Notes: generated by a model from the sequence alone, not told the origin. A stretch of DNA of 64,000 bases from Leptospira perdikensis (GCF_004769575.1 NZ_RQGA01000010.1:46142-110141); one strand, 5' to 3'. Shown: positions 36,501-44,597, numbered from the stretch's first letter. Numbers and translations are program-made.

Positions 36501-36648
36501 TCACATTAATCGATATGGTAGGAATACTCATATCCGGAAAGTTTTCAACTCCGAGTTTTCCAAAACTCACAATCCCAACCACAACAATCAGAATTACTGT
36601 GCAGGCAATAAATACAGGCCTTTGAATTGATAATTTTGCTAAATTCAT
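33586..36648 (-). CDS. RND-family efflux transporter (AcrB/HAE1-like)
   Basis: A 1020-residue RND pump with the two-fold repeat of helices and periplasmic loops. The N-terminus is SIQRPVFIACTVILIVVVGIVSF. The proton-relay Asp pair lies in LLIDDAIVVREN in helix 4, PGAAPNEIETLVAKPIEDEL is in the porter domain, and a C-terminal ISSTILTLYVIPAVYQYI completes the fold. It exports hydrophobic or toxic compounds with proton uptake. It overlaps tolC upstream and tetR downstream by 4 bp each. No periplasmic adaptor gene occurs in the operon, which is unusual for this family. Confidence 0.9.
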   Translation of the reverse strand: MNLAKLSIQRPVFIACTVILIVVVGIVSFGKLGVENFPDMSIPTISINVTYPGAAPNEIETLVAKPIEDELSTISGLKKLRSICNEGSAVIVAEFSSETVISYAEQQIRDKVAFAKKKLPAELEEPVIKRLDPADQPILSISLQSKLGDNEFYDFASETIKQRLISVNNVGSVDIVGGRKKEIWVELDRNQLKLRNLSASQVSQKIAAGGANIPAGKVRGENSDLSFRTINEYRSFDEIRNVPISFLNNEIPIQLSDVGRVLVGSEDVTSLAYWNGKPALFLLVYKQSGANSVQVAEGVKKKVSDLQKEFPDVSFDYYNDSSKVVKDNVWDVEESIYIGIALTIIVVLFFLGSVRSTLITGLALPTSLLGSFILMGIAGFTINQMTLLALSLAVGLLIDDAIVVRENIHRHKEMGKDSKQAALDGTKEVTLAVLATTFAILAVFGPIAFIDGVIGQILRPFGLTVCFALLISLYDALTIAPMMSAYFGGEHNPKEKGKMERVLSVPLEAFDRFQEKLTNGYVKTLEITTKYPLSILAIAFFIFVSSIFVSKTLKSEFIPTQDLGQFTVTFELPPGSSVEATKKLNEEVNTLLRSKKEVYLTAGYVKQNKIDIYVELVSSKKRKLNTPQFKEYIRKELVPYADAKPIVKNYDAIGGGQRSFSFVITGNEPEKVETYSKLIFEKIKKIPDLTDPDISLRDGAPEFKIVPKGEQIVKLGVNPQSLGKELRTIVEGDTSAVFRENNLEYDIRVRMLEDQRNIEKNFKQVMVPNINGYLVPLSFVTSGVATTGPASIQRQNRSRSVEISADTNPNGRGSGYSMSELQRILKEELPLPDGLKLSYSGQTENLESTGKNMAIALGLGVVFIYLVLASLYESFIIPISILVVIPLAMTGAFFGLFLTGKSMDIFANIGMILLFGLATKNSILLIDFAKDLQNTGVDTRTALIEAGRARLRPILMTSIALIAGMLPVVIGLNEASKQRTSMGVTVIGGLISSTILTLYVIPAVYQYITRLIDSMKQKKK

Positions 36649-38216
36649 TTGTTTTCCTCTTCGTTAAGTAATGTTAGTTGTTCAGGATCTAAAGAATACT
36701 TCTCAAAGAACGTTCCTTTCGATATTTCATATTGAACGATTGCAATATTGTAAGTAATGAGAGATTGTGAATGATTCGATTGGGACCGAACATAGGCATC
36801 CATTGCATTTCTTAAGATAACAGAAGTGCCTCTTCCGTTACGAAAAGCGGATAAAGCTTTATCGTAAAAAAGTTTACTTTCCTCTTTGTTTTTTTTGGCT
36901 TCTAAAAAGAGTTCATAACTGATAGTTAGATTTTCTCGTTTCGATAACAAATCAGCTCTTACTTTGTTTTGAGCTTCAATCCACTCTAACTGTGCTTGTC
37001 TTTTTTCTGATTCGGCTTTTTTAAATTCAGCTTCTGCTATCTCATTTCCTAAAGGATATTCCAACTTAAACTCAGCGGTGTTTTGATTGAACCTTCCGCC
37101 TAGAATTCCATAGAAGTCTTGCGGGAACTGTTGGTCATAATTTTTAAAATTGTAAGTTCCACCAACAGAGAACTTTGGCAATAAACCATTATCAGCTGAC
37201 TTAAAGTTATCTTCTGAATTTTTGAGTTGCAAAAGTGATGCTCTTACATCATATCTTTTTTCTAGAGCAGTGTGTACCTCTTCTTCATAATTAGAGGTTA
37301 CCGCAATTTTTTCTTCAATCAAAACGGGTAAAAACGAAAAATTCTCTTCTGGTTCCCTTCCAAGTGAAGCAAGTAAATCCCGTCTATTTTTGTTTCTTTC
37401 TAATTCTGAATTTTTGACAGCACTTGTGGCAGTAAGAACAATAGAATTCCATTGGTGAATATCACCAGTGGTATCAAAGCCAAAGTTTGCTTTTTTAGAA
37501 TAAATATCCCTAATCGTTTTTGCATTTCCAAGAAGCGATGAGTTTGTTTCTAAAATCTCTTCCGATAAACTCAAATTCCAGAATTCAATTAATGAGTTCA
37601 CCAAACTTTTAGATAAAGAATCCAATGTATTCAATCTTTGGATGGAAGATGACCGTCTAGCAGTTGCTAATTTTAATCGATCCTGATAACCAAAAAAGTT
37701 TTTTAAGAGATCTTGGCTAATATTGATACCTACAGTGGCAAAATGATAAGAAGGTTGTGCAAAACTGGAGAATCCACTCGAACTCTGCGTTTTACCGGCA
37801 TTTGTTTCAAAACGATTGTCAATGACTGCAATTCCAAACGTTGTCCCTGTGCTAAACTTCTTGTTGATTCCCGCCTGCAGACTGTTATCTGTAATTCTTG
37901 TTCCTTGGATGGCGTATTGCGGAAGATTAAAGTTTGTTGTGTTCTTTGCCGTCCCCTTCGCCTCCGTCGTCCAGGCATAAGCTCCGTTTGCTTTTTCCCA
38001 ATCATAGTTTGTGGTCTTTAACTGCAATTTTAAGGTCTGTAAACTGACCTGGTTTTCCCACGCCATCCGGAGGATGTCATCCATTCGCAAAGACGTAGCT
38101 TTCACGGGCTCTTTAGCAGAAAGTGGCCCGAATGCTACGAAAATAGCGAAAAATAAGGCCAGAAGGTTTGCACTAGGAGGAGTCATTTTGGTTTCGATTA
38201 TTTGTATTGGAAACAT
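36645..38216 (-). CDS. TolC-family outer-membrane efflux protein
   Basis: A 523-residue outer-membrane channel protein. The two OEP halves are long heptad-rich helices; motifs include SVGGTYNFKN and FKLEYPLGNEIAEAEFKKAESEKRQA. The ATG at 38216 has an AAAGGA ribosome binding site and gives an export signal with basic and hydrophobic parts ending near LSAKEP. The second ATG (38186) gives a neater signal peptide but no ribosome binding site. It is the first gene of the efflux operon and would form the exit duct for the RND pump. Confidence 0.85.
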   Translation of the reverse strand: MFPIQIIETKMTPPSANLLALFFAIFVAFGPLSAKEPVKATSLRMDDILRMAWENQVSLQTLKLQLKTTNYDWEKANGAYAWTTEAKGTAKNTTNFNLPQYAIQGTRITDNSLQAGINKKFSTGTTFGIAVIDNRFETNAGKTQSSSGFSSFAQPSYHFATVGINISQDLLKNFFGYQDRLKLATARRSSSIQRLNTLDSLSKSLVNSLIEFWNLSLSEEILETNSSLLGNAKTIRDIYSKKANFGFDTTGDIHQWNSIVLTATSAVKNSELERNKNRRDLLASLGREPEENFSFLPVLIEEKIAVTSNYEEEVHTALEKRYDVRASLLQLKNSEDNFKSADNGLLPKFSVGGTYNFKNYDQQFPQDFYGILGGRFNQNTAEFKLEYPLGNEIAEAEFKKAESEKRQAQLEWIEAQNKVRADLLSKRENLTISYELFLEAKKNKEESKLFYDKALSAFRNGRGTSVILRNAMDAYVRSQSNHSQSLITYNIAIVQYEISKGTFFEKYSLDPEQLTLLNEEENK

Positions 38217-38227
38217 ACTTTGTATCC

Positions 38228-38248
38228 TTTGTTTCTAATGGAAACAAA
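38228..38248. promoter_or_regulatory. Inverted repeat, probable TetR operator of the efflux operon
   Basis: TTTGTTTC and GAAACAAA form 8-bp arms around a 5-bp spacer, 12 bp upstream of the tolC start and overlapping its ribosome binding site. GTTTCC-type half-sites recur nearby (38209 and 38261). The location fits repression by the TetR protein encoded at the end of the operon. Confidence 0.5.
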
Positions 38249-38467
38249 TATTGATTCTCATGTTTCCTGGCAAATAAAAAAAGCCGAACCGTTTGAAAAC
38301 CGAAATCGAATCGGAGTTGTACGAGAAAAAGGGAAAGATTGTCAGAAGATTTACGACGAATCGTGCTGAACTTTGATTTTAGTCCCGAACAATGTCTCAA
38401 AAAGAAATTGATTCCCATCATTCTTTGCCCATAGAATCATCCAGCTACCCGACAAAGAGGACCCACC

Positions 38468-39946
38468 GTGCAGAAACCATCCAAGATACTGTTGATTTTC
38501 AATTTCTGTTTGTTGCTTTCGCTCATGTTCAGTTGTAAACCTAAAGAGACGTTGGCACCAATTGGCGAAGGTTATGTCTTCGGTGATGTTTGTTTACACC
38601 AAAGTCCTTCGGTTCTGTCTTTGTGTACTTTAAGACTTACACCCGGAACCAAAGTCGAAGTTTTAGAAAAAAACATTAAAAATGAAGCTAACGATCGCTA
38701 TATGAATTGGTATAAAATCAGAACCAATCAACAAATAGGATTCGTATCACAAGATGAAGAAGAAATTCGATTAAAGTTTTCTGTCATCATACCCAATCTC
38801 ACAGAATGGAAAATGGTTGTCACTGCAAGTTCCCTTCGATTGAGAGAACTACCTTCATTGTCAGCAAAAGTAATTACATCTTTACGGAACGGTGAAATTA
38901 TCACAGCATTCGGATCTTCTGCACATAAATTTAAAGTTGAGGATAAATGGGATAGTTGGATCCAAGTAAAAACAAATTCTGGTATTTCCGGTTTTAGTTA
39001 CGGGGGATTCTTAAGAGAAGTAAAAGATGAAACCGAAGCGGTCTTAACAAATGAAGAAATTATATCAGGATTTGTTGTTCTAACACAAGACCAACCAACA
39101 TTTTGGCTCGAACCAAACAAAGTAAAACTAACCGACAAAGATGATTCGGATAATTTCGGAGCACCCAAATCATTGTTAAAACATACAAAATCAGGGTTAC
39201 GGTTCCCAGCTTTGAAAAAAGCAGTCGTAGAAGGAGAAACTTATTACTACCTTGAACGCGAATTCTGTTATTATAGTATTAATTCAAGAGATTGCGAAGG
39301 AAACTTATCTGGATGGGTTTCTTCCAATGATTTAGAATATGTCAAAGATTCACTGTATGAGAAAACTCTTGCTGATTATCCGGAAAAAGAACAATTACCG
39401 CTGATTCAATTCCTTCACAATCAAAACGAAAACCCTTTAGAAGATGTATCCACTTTAAAAGTAAATCAATTACCTTTAAATGATAACCAACTCAACAAAG
39501 TTTGGGATGTTTCTTATAAAAAATTAGACAATAGTTATAATGCTGAATGGGAACCGAGACAATTAATACGCCAGGTATCAAATGACTTTTATGTTCTTAC
39601 AGAAAACTATTCAGACAGCGAAATTATAGATATAGATGGAGATGGGATTTCTGAGTGGAAATCAACAAAATCGGGGAGAGCGGATTATTCCCTTCATATC
39701 TATTCACTTCAAAATTCAAAATTTGTTCAGATTTTGCAAATGGAAACTAATGATTATTCACCCAACTCATGTAGCTTTACCATTAACAACAAAGAGGTTC
39801 TTGATTTATCTTCCAATACGGACCAGGCCAATGAAAATACTACATGTTCAATGAACATTGAATCACCAAATCTCATTTTAAAAATTGGGAAAAAGACCTA
39901 CAAATATACATTAAAATCTGGGAAGTTGATACGATCAAAAATTTAA
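38468..39946 (+). CDS. Lipoprotein with two SH3-like (SH3b) domains
   Basis: A 492-residue lipoprotein with a GTG start; the signal peptide ends in LMFSC (Cys 23). Two bacterial SH3 domains lie at about 35-100 (HQSPSV..., TPGTKVEVLEK, WYKIRTNQQIGFVSQDE) and 115-185 (ASSLRLRELPSLSAKVITSLRNGEIITAF, WIQVKTNSGISGFSYGGFLRE). A further SH3-like segment lies near 255-300, and a C-terminal region has an IDIDGDGISEWK stretch like a calcium-binding loop. It is probably periplasmic or at the outer membrane, contacting peptidoglycan. It ends 8 bp before the cytochrome gene. Confidence 0.7.
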   Translation: MQKPSKILLIFNFCLLLSLMFSCKPKETLAPIGEGYVFGDVCLHQSPSVLSLCTLRLTPGTKVEVLEKNIKNEANDRYMNWYKIRTNQQIGFVSQDEEEIRLKFSVIIPNLTEWKMVVTASSLRLRELPSLSAKVITSLRNGEIITAFGSSAHKFKVEDKWDSWIQVKTNSGISGFSYGGFLREVKDETEAVLTNEEIISGFVVLTQDQPTFWLEPNKVKLTDKDDSDNFGAPKSLLKHTKSGLRFPALKKAVVEGETYYYLEREFCYYSINSRDCEGNLSGWVSSNDLEYVKDSLYEKTLADYPEKEQLPLIQFLHNQNENPLEDVSTLKVNQLPLNDNQLNKVWDVSYKKLDNSYNAEWEPRQLIRQVSNDFYVLTENYSDSEIIDIDGDGISEWKSTKSGRADYSLHIYSLQNSKFVQILQMETNDYSPNSCSFTINNKEVLDLSSNTDQANENTTCSMNIESPNLILKIGKKTYKYTLKSGKLIRSKI

Positions 39947-39954
39947 CTCCCTCA

Positions 39955-41103
39955 ATGAGTTATCACTTAATCTCGTTTTTTTCCGTTACTTTGTTTGTGG
40001 GCCTAACAACCACTTTCACAATTAGTTGTAAAAATCAAAACGATGAAAATACGTTAAGATTTACGAATGGAGTGAATCCTATAGGGTATTCACTCACAAA
40101 AGATTCTATTTGGGACTCAAAAACAAATAATTTATTAGAAACTAACCAATCATGTGAAACCTGCCACAAACAAATTTATCTCAATTGGTCTAAATCTCGC
40201 CATAAAGAAGCTTATACAAACCAACTTTTTCAAACTAGTTTCAAAATTGAACCAATGGACTGGTGTTTGAACTGCCACGCTCCCTTGTTAGGTGAACAAA
40301 TAAAATCAAAAGAAAATCAGTTAAAAAGAATCCAACAGGAAGACGGTGTTTCTTGTATCACATGTCATGTACGAGAGGGTAAAATTCTAACAGGGCAAAT
40401 TCCAAAATTAAATTCACTTACACATAACTATACAAAAGTAGAAATGATGAACGAATCAAAGTTTTGTGCCAATTGCCATCAATTTTCATTTCCTACATCA
40501 CAGTCTCTCGAAAAAAATCATTCCTTTGAATATTCCATGGTAGCCATGCAAGACACATACAAGGAATGGATAAAAAACAAATCATCAAACAAAAAAACTT
40601 GCCAGTCATGCCATCTTTCTAGTGGAAAAAAAGAATCTCACTCATTTCCCGGAGGACATACTTTAAAATTAATTTCAGACTCTTTTGATGTCAGCGCAAC
40701 GAAAATTAACAACAATCAAGTATTAATCAAAATTCAAAGTATAGGAATCGACCATTCTTTCCCGACGGGAGATTTATTCAGGGCACTTCGTTTTCGTGTA
40801 TACGGCCCGAGGCGAGTTTTTCTAAAAGAGTGGATCTTTAAAAAAGAATATACTACAAATAAAAATCCAAAACCAAATGAACCAACAAAGATACTTGTCT
40901 CAAACACAGTCTTTGAGAGTGAAGAACTAAAAACTTTAATCTTACAAACTGAATTCAACTTGGATTCGATCGATTATGACTTTTTTATCGATTATCAAAA
41001 TGGTTTAAACGAACTCATTCATTTAGAAACGGTAAAAGAATCCAGAAAGGTTTTTCAGTCCGGTTCCATTCCCTTAAACCAAAAACCTTCTGGACATGGT
41101 TGA
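39955..41103 (+). CDS. Five-haem c-type cytochrome lipoprotein (cytochrome c554-like)
   Basis: The 382-residue protein has five CxxCH haem sites at residues 67-71, 104-108, 134-138, 171-175 and 216-220, with additional histidines able to act as distal ligands. The signal sequence ends in TISC (Cys 25), so it is a likely lipoprotein in the periplasm. Spacing resembles the cytochrome c554/multihaem family used in electron transfer to nitrogen or sulfur compounds or extracellular acceptors. A C-terminal beta domain follows (VLIKIQSIGIDHSFPTGDLFRALRF). It lies right behind the SH3 lipoprotein, so the two are likely cotranscribed. Donor and acceptor are unknown. Confidence 0.8.
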   Translation: MSYHLISFFSVTLFVGLTTTFTISCKNQNDENTLRFTNGVNPIGYSLTKDSIWDSKTNNLLETNQSCETCHKQIYLNWSKSRHKEAYTNQLFQTSFKIEPMDWCLNCHAPLLGEQIKSKENQLKRIQQEDGVSCITCHVREGKILTGQIPKLNSLTHNYTKVEMMNESKFCANCHQFSFPTSQSLEKNHSFEYSMVAMQDTYKEWIKNKSSNKKTCQSCHLSSGKKESHSFPGGHTLKLISDSFDVSATKINNNQVLIKIQSIGIDHSFPTGDLFRALRFRVYGPRRVFLKEWIFKKEYTTNKNPKPNEPTKILVSNTVFESEELKTLILQTEFNLDSIDYDFFIDYQNGLNELIHLETVKESRKVFQSGSIPLNQKPSGHG

Positions 41104-41109
41104 ACTAAA

Positions 41110-41493
41110 TTACTTTTTTTCAGCAACTACAACCGCTTTGATTATCTTCCAGCCATTTTGATCATTATAAAATGTATAAACAGATTGGAATTTCATTACC
41201 TTACTTTCCAAATCCGCTTTTACAAATCCAAACTGATCCAAAAATTCAATCGAATGAACTTTCACTTCTCTTTCCACACCACCAATTTTTCCTTCCTTCA
41301 GAGACTCTATGTATTTTGTTTTATCGGAACTAAATATAGAACCACTTCCTTTGATAGAAACACTATCAGTATAATCTGAATGGAATGCAGACTCCACTTC
41401 AGAAACTTTCCTTTCATCAATATTCTTCATAAGAGAAATAAATTCTCTTTTCAAAATATCCTGTTCCCCATCCATCTTTGTTTGAATTGTCAT
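41110..41493 (-). CDS. NTF2-like protein, lumazine-binding-type
   Basis: A 127-residue single domain with the NTF2/SnoaL-type cone fold: a helix with NIDERKVSEVESAFHSDYTD, then strands ending in KFQSVYTFYNDQNGWKIIKAVVVAEKK. It resembles the putative lumazine-binding group. Its likely promoter contains the MarR palindrome (41551-41570), 58 bp before its start, so it is a probable MarR target. Catalytic role unknown. Confidence 0.65.
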   Translation of the reverse strand: MTIQTKMDGEQDILKREFISLMKNIDERKVSEVESAFHSDYTDSVSIKGSGSIFSSDKTKYIESLKEGKIGGVEREVKVHSIEFLDQFGFVKADLESKVMKFQSVYTFYNDQNGWKIIKAVVVAEKK

Positions 41494-41550
41494 CGCCTTT
41501 CTCCTAAAATTTATAATACCTTAATAAAACCTCAATTTTTAAGATCAATT

Positions 41551-41570
41551 ATTGTTGTTATAGCAACAAT
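41551..41570. promoter_or_regulatory. MarR operator in front of the NTF2-like gene
   Basis: ATTGTTGTTATAGCAACAAT is a 20-bp palindrome with one mismatched pair. It has the same core as the site next to the marR start at 42023-42038, so both genes are probably controlled by the MarR protein between them. Confidence 0.65.
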
Positions 41571-41583
41571 ATAAATAAAAAAA

Positions 41584-42021
41584 TCAATCCATTGATTCTT
41601 CATAAATTTGATCGATGATTCGTTTGAATGTTTTAAAATCCTGTGAGGAAAGTTTTTTAAACATTCGTTTCCGTTCTTCTGTAACAACAGACACCATCAA
41701 GTGATAGATTTCTGAACCTTTTTTAGTAGGATAAACTTGGTTTTTCCTACGGTCCTCTGAATCAGTCTGGATTTTAATCCAACCTTTTTCTTCCATATTC
41801 CGAAGTGCTCGCGCCATAGATGGTCTATCATCAAAATCCCTGCCCAAATCCGATTGGCTACAACCAGGTTGTTTCATCAAACGAACCAGAACAAACCATT
41901 GTTCCGGAAATAACTCCAACCCATTTGCAGATGCCAATCTCATAAACTGACGCCGCAAAGATCGAACCGTTCGATAAATTAAATAAGCATATGAATTCTC
42001 TAAATCAAATGAATCCGACAT
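41584..42021 (-). CDS. MarR-family regulator
   Basis: A 145-residue MarR protein with the winged helix KQPGCSQSDLGRDFDDRPSMARALRNMEEKGWIKIQTDSEDRRKNQVYPTKKG. The wing, with its DRR motif, is complete. It is flanked by two copies of one palindrome (41551-41570 and 42023-42038), the classic layout for auto-regulation. The palindrome ends two bases before the ATG at 42021 and occupies the place of the ribosome binding site, so the message may be leaderless. Confidence 0.9.
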   Translation of the reverse strand: MSDSFDLENSYAYLIYRTVRSLRRQFMRLASANGLELFPEQWFVLVRLMKQPGCSQSDLGRDFDDRPSMARALRNMEEKGWIKIQTDSEDRRKNQVYPTKKGSEIYHLMVSVVTEERKRMFKKLSSQDFKTFKRIIDQIYEESMD

Positions 42022-42022
42022 A

Positions 42023-42038
42023 TGTTGCTATAGCAACA
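42023..42038. promoter_or_regulatory. MarR operator overlapping the marR start region
   Basis: TGTTGCTATAGCAACA is a perfect 16-bp palindrome lying immediately upstream of the MarR ATG. The half-site TTGCTA matches the site before the NTF2-like gene except for one base. Confidence 0.7.
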
Positions 42039-42171
42039 ATAATTGGTTTTATTTTTTTGTCAAGTTCGAATTGCTTGCAAGTCTACAAACACCCATTGCC
42101 CATTATCCCTTGACAACGCCAGCAGTTTATTTATAGTATAAAGTTTTGCACAAATTAAAAGGAGTATTAGA

Positions 42172-42588
42172 ATGAATACTAAAAACAAAATCTGTTTGAC
42201 TCATTATGATTATGAACGACTCAAATCAATGATTCAGGAGTATACTAAAAGGAACAAAATGGATGCTAACGTAAAAGATCTATTAGGTGAAATGGAAAGA
42301 GCACAAAAAGTGGACTCACAAAAAATCCCATCAAACTTTGTGACAATGAATTCAGTAATTGAAATCAAAAACCTAGAAGAACTAGAGTTTCAAGAATTTA
42401 GATTAGTTTTTCCTGAGGATGCCAATACAAATGAAAACAAAATTTCTATTTTAGCACCGATGGGAACTGCAATTTTAGGTTATAAAATTGGAGATGTGAT
42501 TCAATGGAAAGTTCCCGGCGGAGAAAACCAATTCCAAATCACTAATATCAAATACCAACCGGAAGCAAATGGAGATTTCCATCTTTGA
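42172..42588 (+). CDS. rnk: Nucleoside diphosphate kinase regulator (Rnk/GreA-C type)
   Basis: A 138-residue protein of the Rnk type. It has a short N-terminal helical region (ICLTHYDYERLKSMIQEY) and a GreA/GreB-like C-terminal domain (VTMNSVIEIKN, FRLVFPEDAN, ISILAPMGTAILGYKIGDVIQWKVPGGENQFQITNIKYQ). Rnk proteins bind RNA polymerase. A strong AAAGGAG ribosome binding site precedes the ATG. It is a single gene, divergent from marR. Confidence 0.85.
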   Translation: MNTKNKICLTHYDYERLKSMIQEYTKRNKMDANVKDLLGEMERAQKVDSQKIPSNFVTMNSVIEIKNLEELEFQEFRLVFPEDANTNENKISILAPMGTAILGYKIGDVIQWKVPGGENQFQITNIKYQPEANGDFHL

Positions 42589-42695
42589 ACTGATACAAAA
42601 AATCGTAGTATCATAAACGTAACACAGAAGGAAGAGTTGTATGACCTTTTGTGTTGCGTTCCCAATCCAACCTTAAATACAAATTCCATCAAGGC

Positions 42696-42770
42696 AGGGC
42701 CGGGCTCCTTCGGGGTCCGCTTACGCTCCCGTCTGCCTCTCGGCAGACCAAGCCCTACGTATCCCTAACG
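42696..42770 (+). repeat. GC-rich structured repeat, copy 1 of 3
   Basis: About 75 bp, GC-rich compared with its surroundings. Shared core with the other two copies: a GGGCT-type arm, a GGGGTCCGC-type arm, ACGCTCCCGT, a hairpin, then CCAAGCCCT and TCCCTAACG. The hairpin here is GTCTGCC-TCTC-GGCAGAC (42731-42748). Outer arms GGGCT and AGCCC can also pair. It ends 5 bp from the stop of the Cys-rich protein gene at 42775. Confidence 0.75.
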
Positions 42771-42774
42771 TTTG

Positions 42775-43137
42775 TCATGTTTCGTTTAAAACGACCTTAC
42801 ATTGATTTGAGATTTTTGATTCATTTTCAAACAAACATTTTAAAATACGTCCACCGCCTGGGATGACCCATCGACAATATTCACTTACATCTTCCTTACA
42901 AAAACCTTGTGACTTAGTTTTCATTGTATCAGAAAGTGCACTCTGAGCTGCTTCACAAACATCGGAAAGATCTTTCCCCCGTTCTTTCAAACATTGTAAA
43001 ATCCGAGCTTTTGTGGGTTTAATACCTTTACAGTAAGTGGCAATCTCTGGCTGACAAATTTCATAAATGGTTTTTGTCTCAGCAAATACCGATAAATTAA
43101 AACAAAAAATGAGAATTAAAAAGTATGGTTTCATCAT
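42775..43137 (-). CDS. Secreted cysteine-rich repeat protein (GLG1-type)
   Basis: A 120-residue protein with a signal peptide ending VFA. The mature part has two repeats of the cysteine-rich repeat family (Golgi GLG1/Cys_rich_FGFR type), each of the form C-x-x-x-x-x-x-YC-(x)9-14-RIL-C-L, ending in further Cys pairs: CQPEIATYCKG with ARILQCLKE, and CKEDVSEYCRW with GRILKCLFE. Disulfide-bonded and periplasmic or exported. The ATG at 43137 has an AAAGGA ribosome binding site. Its end abuts repeat copy 1. Confidence 0.75.
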   Translation of the reverse strand: MMKPYFLILIFCFNLSVFAETKTIYEICQPEIATYCKGIKPTKARILQCLKERGKDLSDVCEAAQSALSDTMKTKSQGFCKEDVSEYCRWVIPGGGRILKCLFENESKISNQCKVVLNET

Positions 43138-43330
43138 TCGATAGTTCCTTTTTTAAAATACTATAGTTTCAAGAGTCAGCTTCAGAATCAATTTGCGAAT
43201 CTATAAATCAGGGAATAAAGTCCATTATATTGCAAAATTGTATCTTTATTTGAACAACAATCCTAGACTCTAACATCGAAACCCATTTGGATGCAACAAC
43301 TGTCACAACACAACCTAATCCAAATCAAAT

Positions 43331-43951
43331 TTATCTTTGGTATAGAGAAAAAAGAAAAGAAGAAGGTAGTCGTAAAAAATATCCCAATTTTAAAATTTGA
43401 TTGATGAACGCCTGTTGTAATATCCCGTTTTTTTCAAATCGATGGGCTGACGTAATAGCAAGATAAGGTAATAAAACAGGCTGTTCAATTTTTCGAAACT
43501 GAATGCTCAGTTCTGTATCCTCAAATAGATATTCAGAACTTAGATCCGATTTCCAAAACTTACGATCAAAAAAAATACAATGATCAAGATAAACAATCCC
43601 TTGCCACTTCAAACGAATAAAATTGGAATACCAGGATATAAATCTCAAGAGAAAATGTGATTTATCAAATTGATGGATAAATCCACCCCAAATCATCGGC
43701 CTTTCGCTCGCGCAACTGATTTGGATTAGGTGTTCAATGGCTTCTTTGGGAAGTTTTGTTCGCGGGTGATGGAAAAGGATCACCTCACCTTTGGATCTAT
43801 GAAATCCGATATTTAATCTTTCTGCTCGTTTGACTGCTTCCGACTGACTTACAAGAATGATTTCGAGATCCTGGCGATTGACAAAGTCCTTAAGAGATTC
43901 TTGGAAAAGTGAATTTTCTCCATTGTCAGTTGGAATGATGATACTTAACAT
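43331..43951 (-). CDS. Glycosyltransferase family 2-type protein
   Basis: A 206-residue GT2-like protein with a Rossmann core: MLSIIIPTDNGE, DLEIILVSQS, GEVILFHHPRTKLP in place of the usual DDD/DxD region, and a C-terminal WKSDLSSEYLFEDTELSIQFRK, with the ED typical of the family. It is like the compact GT2 enzymes of the TIGR04283 group. The substrate is unknown. It is downstream of the DUF2306 gene, 16 bp apart, and probably in one transcript with it. Confidence 0.7.
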   Translation of the reverse strand: MLSIIIPTDNGENSLFQESLKDFVNRQDLEIILVSQSEAVKRAERLNIGFHRSKGEVILFHHPRTKLPKEAIEHLIQISCASERPMIWGGFIHQFDKSHFLLRFISWYSNFIRLKWQGIVYLDHCIFFDRKFWKSDLSSEYLFEDTELSIQFRKIEQPVLLPYLAITSAHRFEKNGILQQAFINQILKLGYFLRLPSSFLFSLYQR

Positions 43952-43967
43952 AAACTTAAATCCAGGT

Positions 43968-44597
43968 TCACCGACTGGTCTTCCTTACAATCCATTCTGC
44001 AAATAAAAAATTGATCAACCAACCTGCTCCCATCATCAAATCCCGTGGAATTCCGGAAGGATCACCACCAACAAAAAGGAACCAAGGTAAATGTGTAAAC
44101 ACTTGTGTGCCAGCACCCATCCCAATCGCATAACCACGAATCATCCAATGACCATGTAATGTGATCTTTTTTTGAAGAATCAAAGAAAAACCAACCACTA
44201 AACATAGAGTCATCCAAACTCCCACCACCAAACGAATTCCAAACAGCCAATCTCCATCAGTTGGAACTCTTGGATAAAAAATAGTAAGCCACAAACCAGA
44301 TAATGCGGAGACAAGTCCCATACAAACGAGAATCCTTCCCGAAATTCGATGCCAGCTGGTATATTTCTTTCGCAACCCCGGTGAAAACTGAAACACTCCT
44401 AAGATGCTAAAGAAAATCACTGCTACAATATGAATGAGAACAGGTATCGGATCATTAAAAAACCTTTGATTTTCCACAGTATAACCAACGCCAGTTGTTA
44501 ATTGAGTGAAACGAATGAAACCCGCAATGCCAGGAACCAAAGTTAAAAAAAGAAGCGAGACAATAATCGAATAGTCTTTTTTAAAAAGTGTTGTCAT
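43968..44597 (-). CDS. DUF2306 membrane protein
   Basis: A 209-residue inner-membrane protein with about six predicted helices. It shows the family features: IPVLIHIVAVIFFSILGVFQFSPGLRKKY, then SWHRISGRILV, and the helix HGHWMIRGYAIGMGAGTQVFTH with a His/Trp/Arg set that may bind haem or a quinone. Function is not established. It is the first gene of the pair with the glycosyltransferase. Confidence 0.75.
   Translation of the reverse strand: MTTLFKKDYSIIVSLLFLTLVPGIAGFIRFTQLTTGVGYTVENQRFFNDPIPVLIHIVAVIFFSILGVFQFSPGLRKKYTSWHRISGRILVCMGLVSALSGLWLTIFYPRVPTDGDWLFGIRLVVGVWMTLCLVVGFSLILQKKITLHGHWMIRGYAIGMGAGTQVFTHLPWFLFVGGDPSGIPRDLMMGAGWLINFLFAEWIVRKTSR

Noticed and set aside
42651..42866. Open frames running through repeat copies 1 and 2 (also 57908-58096) with similar translations
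   Set aside because: The similarity is caused by the shared repeat DNA. The central part is constrained by pairing, not by codons, and copy 3 does not keep the frame.
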